DNA of 64,000 bases from Ferdinandcohnia sp036962705 (GTDB taxonomy: Bacteria > Bacillota > Bacilli > Bacillales > Bacillaceae_L). The notes beneath the pieces are model-generated. The model was given only the letters and a program-made list of their open reading frames with translations. It was not told where the DNA came from and made no database searches. The stretch covers positions 1 to 64,000 of the forward strand of contig NZ_JBALOQ010000045.1 of NCBI RefSeq assembly GCF_036962705.1. Direction: 5' to 3'. Below, piece by piece: positions 41,937 to 51,439 of this stretch (its first letter is position 1; each line of letters begins with the position of its first letter). The position numbers were made by a program, and so were the translations under genes.

Positions 41937-42016
41937 TGTAGTGGTCCTTCGTTATTAATAAAATACCGATCCTGTGAAACACTATCAGTATGTAAAAAAG
42001 TGTAAGGGGGATCTTC

Positions 42017-42874
42017 ATGGAGAAGGACATGCAATATGGAAGTGATTATAAATTTATTCCTGCGACCTCTATTGGCAGTGGGGTTGGGATGCAGGTCCTG
42101 CCAGATCTTTATTGTCATACCATCCAAATTGTAAATTTTGTGTTAGTCGGCGAGCCTGGTACATCGGACTTTGTAATTGTGGATGCGGGTATGCCGGGCT
42201 CTGCAGAGGAAATAATAGCAGTTTGTGAAGAACGCTTTGGCAAGGATAGTCGCCCGAAGGCAATTCTGTTAACACATGGTCATTTTGATCATGTTGGCGC
42301 AATCATTGAATTAGTTGAGCACTGGGATGTGCCTGTTTACGCGCATGAGCTGGAAATGCCTTTTTTAACAGGGCAAAAAAGCTATCCTGAACCCGATTCG
42401 ACGGTAGAAGGGGGAATGGTTGCGAAGATGTCGCCACTATTTCCAAATGAGCCAATACAGTTAGGAAGCCATGTGGAAAAGCTACCTGCAGACGGGACAG
42501 TTCCACATTTGCCAGAATTTCGTTGGCTCCATACACCGGGGCATACGCCCGGACATGTATCCTTTTTTCGTGATGAAGATCGTGCCTTAATTGTTGGAGA
42601 TGCGTTTGTAACAGTGAGACAGGAATTTTTGTATAAGGTGATTACACAAGAGCAGGAAATTAGTGGTCCACCGAGATACTTAACAACAGATTGGCAGGAA
42701 GCGAAAAAATCAGTTGAAATATTGTCGGGGCTTAAGCCGAATGTTGCCGTTACGGGGCATGGTTTGCCAATGACCGGTGAGCTGTTGCAAGAATCCTTAG
42801 ATAGATTGGTTAGGGACTTTGATCAAATCGCAATTCCGGACTATGGCCGGTATGTAGATAAAAATATTCATTAG
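42017..42874 (+). CDS. MBL-fold metallo-hydrolase
   Basis: A 285-residue metallo-beta-lactamase-fold hydrolase. The metal motif THGHFDHVGA is near residue 87, a second His in HTPGHTPGHVSFF near 173-185, Asp in IVGDAF near 195 and the final His in VTGHGLPM near 243, so a binuclear site is intact. The family covers thioesterases, lactonases and glyoxalase II; the substrate is open. AAGGGGG precedes the ATG. Confidence 0.88.
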   Translation: MEKDMQYGSDYKFIPATSIGSGVGMQVLPDLYCHTIQIVNFVLVGEPGTSDFVIVDAGMPGSAEEIIAVCEERFGKDSRPKAILLTHGHFDHVGAIIELVEHWDVPVYAHELEMPFLTGQKSYPEPDSTVEGGMVAKMSPLFPNEPIQLGSHVEKLPADGTVPHLPEFRWLHTPGHTPGHVSFFRDEDRALIVGDAFVTVRQEFLYKVITQEQEISGPPRYLTTDWQEAKKSVEILSGLKPNVAVTGHGLPMTGELLQESLDRLVRDFDQIAIPDYGRYVDKNIH

Positions 42875-42881
42875 TGTTAGG

Positions 42882-42912
42882 AACCTGGCTGGAAAAAAGC
42901 CAGGTTTCTTGT
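42882..42912 (+). terminator. Intrinsic terminator after the MBL gene
   Basis: AACCTGGCT / AGCCAGGTT with a purine loop and TTCTTGTT after. Confidence 0.88.
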
Positions 42913-42935
42913 TCTTAAAAAATTTTAGACTGCTA

Positions 42936-43035
42936 AAAACCATAGAATTGAAATGAAGCCAATAAAATGAAAATAAAAACCATAGAATTACCATAAAGTT
43001 TATAGAACGGAAATAAAAACGATAGGGGTATTAAG
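42936..43035. repeat. Degenerate 20-bp tandem repeat (about five units)
   Basis: Consecutive 20-bp blocks follow a loose consensus AAAACCATAGAATTGAAATA. The first and third blocks share AAAACCATAGAATT exactly, 40 bp apart. It lies between the MBL terminator and cls, so it is in or near the cls promoter region. The AT-rich, A-tract-containing period of two helical turns could impose DNA curvature. Confidence 0.5.
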
Positions 43036-43130
43036 CTAAGCCTAGAATCGTGTATGTAGCTTATTATTTCATAAACATTCTGAAATATAGTATATTGAAA
43101 TGTAGAATGAATCGGGTGAGAGAGGAAAAT

Positions 43131-44585
43131 ATGGTAAATATTACTTCATTTTTATTAGGGTTAGTTTTGGTCTTAAACATTGTATTTGCCGTGGTTGTCA
43201 TCTTTCGTGAAAGAAGAGATGCAAGCTCTACTTGGGCGTGGCTATTAGTCCTTTTCTTTATTCCGGTAGCCGGCTTTATTTTGTATTTGATTTTAGGCAG
43301 AAATTTAACGCGCGACCACCTTTTTCAATGGGATGATTTAAAAAAGAGCGGGATAGAAGAGGTACTAGAGAAGCAAAAGGAACTGTTACGAACTCAAAAA
43401 TTCCTATTTAACAATCGGATTACACAAGATAATCAAGACCTTATATATATGAACCTTGTTAATGCGAATGCCTTGTTTACGAAAAATAATGCGGTAGAAG
43501 TTTTTACAGATGGGCAAGAGAAATATCGACGTTTATTCGAAGATATTGAAGCTGCAAGAGAATCGATTCATTTGCAATATTACATTATTAAAAATGACAA
43601 TCTTGGCCAAAAATTAATGGCGCATTTAACAAGGAAAGTTAAGGAGGGCGTTATAGTCCGTGTCCTTTATGATGAGCTAGGTTCTAGGTCATTGACAAAA
43701 AGGTTTTTTAAAGAATTTCGTGAAGCTGGTGGCCTGGTCGAGGTATTTTTTCCTTCGAAACTAAGGTTTATCAATTTGCGGATGAATTTCCGAAACCATC
43801 GAAAATTGGTCATTATTGATGGAAAGGTAGGATATGTCGGTGGCTTTAATGTAGGGGATGAGTACCTTGGGTTGAATTCTAGGTTTGGGTATTGGCGAGA
43901 TACCCATTTGCGTATAAGGGGAACCGCTGTTGACACGATGCAGGTTCGGTTTATTTTAGACTGGAACCAAGCATCTCGTGATTTTGATATTATGTATGAT
44001 CCTGAACTTTTTCCAATTGAGAATGTCAGACTTGGCAATGTCGGGGTTCAAATAGTGACCAGTGGCCCGGATACGGACTTTGAGCAGATTAAAAATGCTT
44101 ATATCAAAATGATCTACTCAGCTAAAAAAAGGATTTATATGCAGACACCTTATTTTATACCAGATAAAAGCTTACTGGATGCGTTACGTGTAGCATGCCT
44201 TTCAGGGGTGGAAGTGAATATTATGATTCCGGATAAACCGGACCATCCTTTTGTTTATTGGGCAACTCTTTCGCATATTGGGGAATTGCTCCCAGTTGGA
44301 GCAAATGTCTATATCTACAGTAATGGCTTTATTCATTCAAAAACACTTGTGGTCGACGAGGAGATTTCTTCAGTCGGTACAGCGAATATCGACGTCAGGA
44401 GCTTCCGACTTAATTTTGAAGTAAATGCCTTTTTGTATGATGAGAACATTTCTGAAGAGCTTACAGACATTTTTAAAGAGGATATCAAGCTCTCCAAACT
44501 GCTCACATATGAAGAATACGAAAAAAGAGGAGTTAACATAAAGTTCAAGGAATCAATTTCAAGACTTTTATCTCCAATTCTATAG
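43131..44585 (+). CDS. cls: Cardiolipin synthase
   Basis: A 484-residue phospholipase D-superfamily enzyme that joins two phosphatidylglycerols into cardiolipin. Two N-terminal transmembrane segments (residues 3-25 and 37-57) are followed by two HKD motifs: NHRKLVIIDGKVGYVGG near residue 222 and HSKTLVVDEEISSVGTAN near 403. Length fits Bacillus ClsA. The ATG at 43131 has GAGAGGA upstream; a longer frame upstream has no ribosome site. Ended by a strong terminator. Confidence 0.93.
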   Translation: MVNITSFLLGLVLVLNIVFAVVVIFRERRDASSTWAWLLVLFFIPVAGFILYLILGRNLTRDHLFQWDDLKKSGIEEVLEKQKELLRTQKFLFNNRITQDNQDLIYMNLVNANALFTKNNAVEVFTDGQEKYRRLFEDIEAARESIHLQYYIIKNDNLGQKLMAHLTRKVKEGVIVRVLYDELGSRSLTKRFFKEFREAGGLVEVFFPSKLRFINLRMNFRNHRKLVIIDGKVGYVGGFNVGDEYLGLNSRFGYWRDTHLRIRGTAVDTMQVRFILDWNQASRDFDIMYDPELFPIENVRLGNVGVQIVTSGPDTDFEQIKNAYIKMIYSAKKRIYMQTPYFIPDKSLLDALRVACLSGVEVNIMIPDKPDHPFVYWATLSHIGELLPVGANVYIYSNGFIHSKTLVVDEEISSVGTANIDVRSFRLNFEVNAFLYDENISEELTDIFKEDIKLSKLLTYEEYEKRGVNIKFKESISRLLSPIL

Positions 44586-44595
44586 TTGAGAAATG

Positions 44596-44648
44596 ATCGG
44601 TGTGGCTTACAAAATGTAATGTTTCGTAAGCCACACCGATTTTTTTTA
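44596..44648 (+). terminator. Strong intrinsic terminator after cls
   Basis: Perfect 15-bp stem ATCGGTGTGGCTTAC / GTAAGCCACACCGAT followed by T8. Confidence 0.95.
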
Positions 44649-44711
44649 TAGTTACTGCCAAATAATAACTAAATAGTAATAATACAGCCGACAACAGGGA
44701 CAACAAGACGG

Positions 44712-45653
44712 ATGCCTTCGGATCCAATTCACAAGCAAAACCTTGGTCAAATCAAGGATGAACTAAAAGAGAGAGAAGTTACCTACACTTCAATTGAGGC
44801 GCAAATTAAGATAGTCGAGATGGCTTCATCTACATCTCAATATCCTGAAGACCAGCTTGCGGTCATTTCTTTTTTGGGTTATGAATTGATTGCTAAAGAA
44901 GCGGGATATGATTTTAAAGAAAAGCCGCTTGAGGGTAATGAAGTCCTAAGCCTAAGACAGTCGGCTCTTGAAAATCAAAGTCCAGATACGTATGTGCTGG
45001 AGAAGGGTGGAATTGAGATTAGTCCAATGGAGTTTTCAGAACATGTCGTATTCCCATTTCAGTTGGTTCAGGACACGGGGATAATTGTCGGCGATGAGTT
45101 GTATGAAAAATTAGAGGCGAAAAATGAAGAATTATATACTGGCTTTTATACAGAAGAGATTGAAAAAACAGCTGGAATGGCAGGGAATCTCGTTGAAGAC
45201 GGAGTTGCATTTCCATCTGAGGAACATCCTTTTGGGATGATTGTAAGAGGAACGATTCATGAGCAAATGGGAAGTATGTATCAGATGATGTTTTTTGTTG
45301 CTTTGCTTATCGGTGCAGTATTCTTTCTAGCTGCAGGAAGCTTCTTGTACTTTAGGTTATATGCAGATTTAGAGTATGATGCTAGACAGTATTTGACGAT
45401 TCAAAAGGTTGGATTGACCGATGGGGAACTCAGCCGAATCGTGACAAGCCAGCTCGCATTACTATTCTTTGTACCAATCTTTGTTGCATTCGTGCATAGT
45501 GGATTTGCCTTTATGGCACTGCAAAGCTTCTTTCAGCTTTCCATTGCCAAAGAAGTCATTCAAGTGCTTATTGTATTTTTAATTGCTCAAGTGATTTACT
45601 TTGTGTTGATCCGCTATCGATATTTACGAAATCTGAAGAAATCAATGATTTAA
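44712..45653 (+). pseudogene. BceB-like ABC permease, 3' half only
   Basis: The reading frame encodes about 313 residues equal to the C-terminal half of FtsX-type BceB/YxdM permeases: an extracytoplasmic part to residue 195, then TM segments near 198-215, 243-262 and 280-300, with YDARQYLTIQKVGLTDGELS, the typical loop before the last helices. The N-terminal half (segments 1-6) and the ATPase gene are missing. It begins 60 bp after the cls terminator, with no good ribosome site and no promoter I can see. Reads as a 5'-truncated remnant, though the frame itself is intact. Confidence 0.65.
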
Positions 45654-45676
45654 TGGTTTTCGTAGGTTATATTTAA

Positions 45677-45722
45677 CAGTGCCTGACACTTTAGGATAAA
45701 AACTATGGTGACAGGCACTTTT
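45677..45722 (+). terminator. Terminator made of a GTGCCTG/CAGGCAC dyad
   Basis: AGTGCCTG and CAGGCACT pair around a long loop, followed by TTTTATTT. It closes the permease remnant. Confidence 0.75.
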
Positions 45723-45800
45723 TATTTGAAAAGAGATATTCATTGAAATAAAAATACTAAAAATATAGAATTATATAAAAAGGAGTTTGGCAAATAGAAA

Positions 45801-46990
45801 ATGACCATTAATAAACCTCGAAACTTTAATGATGAAACACTCGTATTACATGGCGACCATGAATGGGCAAAAAAGGAAAAGAGCGTTTCACCAGCTATTT
45901 ATTATTCATCAACATTTAGGGCAGAAGATTCGGCTGATTTTGCAGAAATGGCAGGAACACCTCTTCACCCAAGCTACTATACTCGCTATGGAAATCCACT
46001 TCATGAACGAGTGAATAAAATAATGGCAGATCTTGAAGGAACTGAAACAGCCCTCATAACAGGGTCTGGAATGGGAGCTATAGCGACTACAATCTTGGCA
46101 TTAGTTTCTGCGGGCGACCATGTCATTGCACAAACAAGACACTATATGAGTACGGCAAAAATTATGGATGAGATGCTTCCACGCTTTGGTGTAGAGTAAC
46201 AGTAGTAGAGCAATCTGATATCTCGGCATTTGAAGAGGCGATTCGACCCAACACAAAGCTGATTATGCTTGAAACTCCTGCTAATCCAACCTTGGTTTTA
46301 ACAGACCTTGAAGCAGTTGTAGGGTTAGCAAAGAAACAGGATATTATCGTTGTTGCAGATAATACATTTGCATCACCACTTAATCAACGACCACATGATG
46401 TGGGTGTTGATATTGTAGTACATAGTGCAACAAAGTATCTTGGGGGACATCACGATATAACAGCTGGTGTCATCTGTACAAGCTTTGAGCATGCAGAAAA
46501 AATTTGGGATACACATACATCAATAGGTTCAGTCCTGTCACCGATGGATGCATGGTTATTGTTAAGAGGCCTTAGGACATTTCCATTAAGGATGGAACGG
46601 ATCAATTCGAACGCATTAGCATTAGCTGAATTTTTGGAGGTACAGCCTCAAATCGAAAAAGTGTATTATCCAGGTCTATCGAGTCATCCTCAGCACGAGC
46701 TCGCCAAAAAACAAATGAAAGACTTCGGGGCAGTCATTGCGTTTGCGGTTAAGGGAGATTATGCAGCAACCCAGAGATTTGTATCAGCGTTGCAACTTTC
46801 AACCAATGCAGTTAGCTTAGGTGGAGTAGATTCATTAGTTGTCCATACCGCGGCGATGTGGGAAGGAGCCATGAATGAAGAACAAATGAAAACAGCTGGT
46901 ATTCCAGCCAATTTTGTCCGCTATTCTGTTGGGTTAGAGCATATTGAGGACCTGAAGGCGGATATTTCACAGGCATTAAGGGAAATATAA
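45801..46990 (+). pseudogene. Cys/Met-metabolism PLP enzyme, single frameshift
   Basis: Two adjacent frames (45801-46199 and 46201-46990) together encode a full-length cystathionine gamma-synthase/methionine gamma-lyase family protein of about 396 residues. The first frame ends MLPRFGVE then TAA; the second continues VTVVEQSDISAFEEAI. One G inserted at about 46195 (gag to gagg) joins them. The PLP-binding Lys is in SATKYLGGH. LETPANPTL, NTFASPLNQRP and the C-terminal RYSVGLEHIEDL are all conserved, so the rest looks healthy. Either a recent inactivating deletion or a sequencing error. It sits next to a probable methionine-linked operon. Confidence 0.85.
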
Positions 46991-47016
46991 AACAGGAATT
47001 TTTTCAAAAATCTCGA

Positions 47017-47045
47017 TTGCAATAAAAGACAATACTGGTTATAAT
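47017..47045 (+). promoter_or_regulatory. Sigma-A promoter of the T-box/SAM hydrolase operon
   Basis: TTGCAA, 17 bp, TATAAT. The expected start lies about 20 bases before the T-box stem I. Confidence 0.75.
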
Positions 47046-47071
47046 TACTAATTAATAACAACCTTAAGTAA

Positions 47072-47364
47072 AGACGATGAAGAGAAAAAGTAGGATTTAG
47101 CTATTTTACACAGAGAGCTTCGGTAGCTGAAAAGAAGCAAAAATACGAATCTGAACAATGGCCTCTGAGTTTCGTGCTGAAAGTAACGATTGTTATGAGT
47201 AGGTTCCGACGAGATTTGGTACTCGTTATCAATACCACAGTATATGGGCTTTGACAGACCCACGTACTTGCAGAGACTGTTTGTGTGAGCAAACAGTGAA
47301 TTAAGGTGGTACCACGTGAGATAAACCACGTCCTTATCGTATTTGATAATGACGTGGTTTTTTT
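47072..47364 (+). ncRNA. T-box leader upstream of SAM hydrolase and ECF transporter genes
   Basis: Stem I starts GACGATGAAGAG, with AGTA at about 47088-47091, the apical AGAGAGCTTCGGTAGCTGAA at 47112-47131, the specifier loop GAACAATGG at 47153-47161, the T-box AAGGTGGTACCACG at 47303-47316, and the terminator stem AAACCACGTC / GACGTGGTTT (47323-47360) with T tail. Uncharged tRNA pairing would stabilise the antiterminator. The specifier is most sensibly ATG (Met, 47158-47160) given the downstream genes. Strict register with the tyrS leader (GAAN then codon) would read AAT (Asn). Confidence 0.88.
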
Positions 47365-47419
47365 ATATTTCAAAAAGGTATTTACCCGAAACCAAATACA
47401 AAAGTTGGAGGAATTTATT

Positions 47420-48277
47420 GTGACAAATCATCTAGTATTACAAACGGACTTTGGATTAAGTGATGGTGCTGTAAGTGCAATGTACGGTGTGGCAATCTCA
47501 GTGGACCAGTCACTTCGGATTTTTGATCTAACTCACGACATTCCGCAATTTAATATATGGGAAGGCTCTTATCGGCTATATCAGACGATTTCCTACTGGC
47601 CAGAAGGCACAGTTTTTGTATCGGTTGTTGACCCTGGTGTCGGTTCAAATCGAAGAAGTATCGTGGTAAGGACAGGATCAAATCAATACATTGCCACACC
47701 AGATAATGGTACGGTCACACATATACAGAAAAAACTCGGTATTCAAGAAGTGAGGATCATTGATGAAAGTATAAATCGTTTACCTTTTTCAGGAGAGTCT
47801 TATACGTTTCATGGTAGAGATGTCTATGCCTATACGGGGGCAAGACTTGCATCCGGTTTGATTTCATATGAAGAGGTTGGACCCCTTGTTCCTGTTGATT
47901 CTCTTGTTGAGTTAGAGATAACAGAGGCAACTGTTCAAGAGGATAGTGTCTTAGGCACGATTGATATTCTTGATATTCGTTTTGGTAATCTATGGACGAA
48001 TATTGAGCGCGAGACTTTCAACCAACTGAATGTGGAGTATGGAGATCATTTCGAAGTGACCATCGAAAATGAAACTCGCCAAGTATATAAAAATATTATG
48101 ACATATGGCCGCTCATTTGCAGATAGCCATCTTGGCGAACCGTTATTGTTTATTAATTCTCTTGATAAAATCGGAGTTGCCATCAACCAAGGTTCATTTG
48201 CTAAGGCTTATCATATCGAGACTGGTGTGAATTGGAAAATTTTTATTCGTAAAATTCTGAAAAACGTATATAATTAA
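47420..48277 (+). CDS. SAM hydroxide adenosyltransferase (DUF62, SAM hydrolase)
   Basis: A 285-residue DUF62 family protein that splits S-adenosylmethionine into adenosine and methionine using water. It opens LVLQTDFGLSDGAVSAMYGV, with the conserved DFG...D site, VVDPGVGSNRRSIVV near 75 and ATPDNGT near 98, then the C-terminal beta-barrel. The GTG start at 47420 has GGAGG upstream. It is the first gene behind the T-box, followed by a complete ECF transporter. That supports a methionine-recycling or methionine-precursor role. Confidence 0.88.
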   Translation: MTNHLVLQTDFGLSDGAVSAMYGVAISVDQSLRIFDLTHDIPQFNIWEGSYRLYQTISYWPEGTVFVSVVDPGVGSNRRSIVVRTGSNQYIATPDNGTVTHIQKKLGIQEVRIIDESINRLPFSGESYTFHGRDVYAYTGARLASGLISYEEVGPLVPVDSLVELEITEATVQEDSVLGTIDILDIRFGNLWTNIERETFNQLNVEYGDHFEVTIENETRQVYKNIMTYGRSFADSHLGEPLLFINSLDKIGVAINQGSFAKAYHIETGVNWKIFIRKILKNVYN

Positions 48278-48319
48278 ATATTGTGTAAATTAAATATATT
48301 TATAGGAGGTAGGAGATTA

Positions 48320-48871
48320 ATGAAAGGCTTGTCTGTTAAAACGATTGTTGCGATTGGCATTGGTGCTGCTGTTTTTGTGATTTTAGCGAAATTTGTTGCA
48401 CTTCCAACACCGATACCTGATACAACGGTTCAAACGTCATATGCATTCTTGGCCCTTATGGCTGTTGTGTTTGGTCCTATAGCAGGTGCCTTAATTGGAT
48501 TGATCGGCCATACATTAAACGATGCCATTACGTGGGGTTCAATTTGGTGGAGCTGGGTTATTGTCTCAATGCTAGTAGGATTTATATTTGGGCTCGTTAA
48601 AAACAAAATTGATATTGAATCTGGAATTATAAATGCAAAGAAAATTGTGACTTTCAATATTGTTCAGGTTATCGCACAGGCAATTGGCTGGTTTGTTGTT
48701 GCACCGACATTGGATATTTGGATTTATGCTGAACCAGCAAATAAGGTGTATGTTCAAGGTCTAGTAGCAGGGGTTTCAAATATGATAACTGTCGGAGTCA
48801 TTGGTACCATTTTATTAATTGCTTATGCGAAAACAAGAAGTAAAAGTGGAAGCTTAACGAAGGATTTATAA
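48320..48871 (+). CDS. ECF transporter S component (UPF0397 family)
   Basis: A 183-residue membrane protein with five to six hydrophobic segments: the substrate-binding S component of an ECF vitamin-type importer. The block VFGPIAGALIGLIGHTLNDAITWGS (near residues 55-80, shown here as its parts VFGPIAGALIG and HTLNDAITWG) identifies UPF0397. Comparative work has linked such S components (MtsT) to methionine precursors, which fits the T-box. GGAGGTAGGAG precedes the ATG at 48320. Followed 34 bp later by the ATPase gene. Confidence 0.82.
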   Translation: MKGLSVKTIVAIGIGAAVFVILAKFVALPTPIPDTTVQTSYAFLALMAVVFGPIAGALIGLIGHTLNDAITWGSIWWSWVIVSMLVGFIFGLVKNKIDIESGIINAKKIVTFNIVQVIAQAIGWFVVAPTLDIWIYAEPANKVYVQGLVAGVSNMITVGVIGTILLIAYAKTRSKSGSLTKDL

Positions 48872-48905
48872 AGTGTAGCCTATAGTTTGCTGGGAGAGTA
48901 GTATG

Positions 48906-50618
48906 ATGAAACAACCTGTTATCGAATTTTTGAATTATAGCTTTACATATCGTAGCCAAGCAGAGCCTACTCTTCGGGATATTAATCTTAAAATATATGA
49001 AGGTGAGAAGGTATTAATTGTTGGGCCATCAGGATCAGGGAAAAGCACGATTGGAAATTGCATGAACGGGCTTGTTCCCTTTTCTTATAAAGGGAGTATT
49101 CAAGGTAGTCTTCGGATTAACGGGAAAGAAGCAAAGGACTTAGATATTTTTACATTATCAAAGATGGTTGGCACTGTATTACAGGATCCAGATGGGCAAT
49201 TTATTGGACTCTCGGTTGGGGAGGATATTGCTTTTGCTTTAGAAAATGATTGTGTGCCACAAAAAAGTATGTTTGAAACCGTAGCGGAAGTATCAAAAAT
49301 GGTGGAAATGGAGGGATACTTGCAGTCATCTCTTCACCAGCTTTCTGGAGGACAAAAGCAAAGGGTATCCTTGGCAGGAGTGATGGTCGATCAAGTATCA
49401 GTCCTTCTCTTTGACGAACCATTAGCGAACCTTGACCCAGCAACTGGTCAACATGCAATTGATCTAATCGATCGGATTCAAAAAGAAACGAATACAACAG
49501 TAGTGATAATAGAACATCGCTTAGAGGATGTTCTGTATCGCCACGTAGATCGAATAATTGTCGTGGATGAAGGAAAAATTGTCGGTGACATGAACCCAGA
49601 TGAGCTTTTGTCCAAACCAATTTTAGAGGAACGACATATACGAGAACCATTGTATGTTAAAGCAGTAAAGTATGCAGGCTGCAATATAACTAAAGAAATG
49701 AAACCAGCATATCTTCCTTCCTTTGATGTGGATGCATGTAAGGAAAGATTAACAGAGTGGTTTGAACAGGTTGCAACTCCTATAGGGCGAGAGAAGACTA
49801 CTCCTATCTTAGAGTTAGAACATGTATCCTTTAGCTATGAACAAGGTATTGAAACAATACGAGATTTGTCCTTTACAATTGAAAAAGGTGAGATGGTAAG
49901 TATTGTTGGAAAAAATGGGGCTGGAAAATCTACTCTTTCAAAACTTATTTGCGGTTTTGAAAAACCTAGTTCAGGGAGAATTTTTTTTTCAGGCCAGGAC
50001 ATTACCAAAGATACGATAAAAGAACGGTCATTACGGATTGGGATGGTTATGCAAAATCCAAATCATATGATTTCAAAGCATATGATTTACGATGAAGTTG
50101 CACTAGGACTTGTCATCCGTAGTTTACCGGAGGATGAGGTTAGGGAACGGGTTGAGAAAACGCTCAAGGTGTGCGGCCTTTATCCGTTTAGAAAATGGCC
50201 GATTTCTGCGCTCAGCTTTGGACAAAAAAAGCGCGTTACCATTGCTTCTATTCTTGTTTTAGAGCCTGAAATCATTATTTTAGATGAGCCTACGGCAGGG
50301 CAAGATCTCCGTCATTATACAGAAATTATGGAGTTTCTTGTGGGGTTAAACAAACAGGGTATGACGATTATTATGATTACGCATGACATGCATTTAATGC
50401 TTGAGTATACACCACGTGCAATTGTGATAGCAGGAGGAGAAAAAATCGCCGATCAATCTGCTACAAGGGTGTTAACAGATTCTCAGATTATTAAACAAGC
50501 TAACTTAAAGGAAACTTCCTTATTTGAATTAGCAAAACGAGCAGGAATAGATGAACCTCTTGAATTTGTTGAACGTTTTATTGCATATGATAAGGAGGTA
50601 CGGAAAACATGGCAGTAG
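48906..50618 (+). CDS. ECF transporter ATPase, two fused ATP-binding domains
   Basis: A 570-residue protein carrying two complete ATPase domains. First: Walker A GPSGSGKST near residue 42, signature LSGGQKQRVSLAG near 145, Walker B VLLFDEPLANLDP. Second, from about residue 300: Walker A GKNGAGKST, signature ALSFGQKKRVTIAS, Walker B IIILDEPTAGQD. This is the fused A1-A2 energising module of a dedicated (group I) ECF transporter. ATG at 48906 has GGGAGAG 7 bases upstream; ATG at 48903 is possible. It overlaps the T-component gene by 10 bases. Confidence 0.9.
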   Translation: MKQPVIEFLNYSFTYRSQAEPTLRDINLKIYEGEKVLIVGPSGSGKSTIGNCMNGLVPFSYKGSIQGSLRINGKEAKDLDIFTLSKMVGTVLQDPDGQFIGLSVGEDIAFALENDCVPQKSMFETVAEVSKMVEMEGYLQSSLHQLSGGQKQRVSLAGVMVDQVSVLLFDEPLANLDPATGQHAIDLIDRIQKETNTTVVIIEHRLEDVLYRHVDRIIVVDEGKIVGDMNPDELLSKPILEERHIREPLYVKAVKYAGCNITKEMKPAYLPSFDVDACKERLTEWFEQVATPIGREKTTPILELEHVSFSYEQGIETIRDLSFTIEKGEMVSIVGKNGAGKSTLSKLICGFEKPSSGRIFFSGQDITKDTIKERSLRIGMVMQNPNHMISKHMIYDEVALGLVIRSLPEDEVRERVEKTLKVCGLYPFRKWPISALSFGQKKRVTIASILVLEPEIIILDEPTAGQDLRHYTEIMEFLVGLNKQGMTIIMITHDMHLMLEYTPRAIVIAGGEKIADQSATRVLTDSQIIKQANLKETSLFELAKRAGIDEPLEFVERFIAYDKEVRKTWQ

Positions 50619-51439
50619 AGATGCTATATTATATTGAGCGCAAGTCAGCTGTTCATCAACTTACTGGTGCGACAAAGCTAATTTGCTTATTATTGTGGTC
50701 TTCTGCTGCAATGTTGACCTATGATACACGAATTCTCCTTTTTTTATTTGGATTTAGCCTTTTTATTTTTCTAGTTTCTAAAATTAAGCTAAAGGAGATT
50801 TCGTTTGTCCTTCTGTTTATCTTATTATTCTTGTTGTTGAATAATCTTGCTATCTATGCTTTTTCTCCTCAAGAGGGAGTAAATATTTATGGGACGAGTC
50901 ATGTGTTAGTTGAGTTTGTCGGAAGATATAATATTACACTTGAGCAGTTGTTTTACCAGTTTAATATTACAATTAAGTATTTTACAGTTATTCCAGCGGC
51001 ATTATTATTTATTGTGACAACAAACCCAAGCGAATTTGCTGCATCCCTAAATCGCGTCGGCATTAGCTATCGGATTTCTTATGCGGTTGCACTTGCTTTG
51101 CGCTACATTCCGGAGGTTCAAAGAGACTTTTGGAACATCGCACGTTCTCAGCAAGCAAGAGGGATTGATATGTCGAAGAATGAGCGGCTACATAAGCGAA
51201 TAAAAAATGTAGCTTCCATTCTTATCCCTTTAATCCTATCGAGCCTGGACAAAATAGAAACAATCAGTAATGCCATGGAACTACGAGGATTCGGAAAAAA
51301 CAAAAAGCGTACCTGGTATAGTTTACGCTCCTTTCAAATAGCCGATTATGTGACGGTGGTTATATTCATTGCCATATTAATAATCTCTATGATTGTGACT
51401 TTTCATGATGGGAACCGATTTTATAACCCTTTCCATTAA
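50609..51439 (+). CDS. ECF transporter T component (energy-coupling permease)
   Basis: A 276-residue membrane protein with about five hydrophobic segments in two groups. The cytoplasmic ARG motif SQQARGIDMS near residue 185 and the later MELRGFGKNKKRT near 227 are the two coupling-helix signatures of EcfT. GGAGGT lies 10 bases before the ATG, inside the ATPase gene. It completes the S-A-A-T module. Its stop codon overlaps the first stem of a 133-bp dispersed element. Confidence 0.9.
   Translation: MAVEMLYYIERKSAVHQLTGATKLICLLLWSSAAMLTYDTRILLFLFGFSLFIFLVSKIKLKEISFVLLFILLFLLLNNLAIYAFSPQEGVNIYGTSHVLVEFVGRYNITLEQLFYQFNITIKYFTVIPAALLFIVTTNPSEFAASLNRVGISYRISYAVALALRYIPEVQRDFWNIARSQQARGIDMSKNERLHKRIKNVASILIPLILSSLDKIETISNAMELRGFGKNKKRTWYSLRSFQIADYVTVVIFIAILIISMIVTFHDGNRFYNPFH

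Noticed and set aside
46185..46205. Programmed frameshifting in the PLP-enzyme gene
   Set aside because: There is no slippery heptamer or downstream structure at the junction, and the family is not known to need recoding; a deletion or base-call error is simpler.
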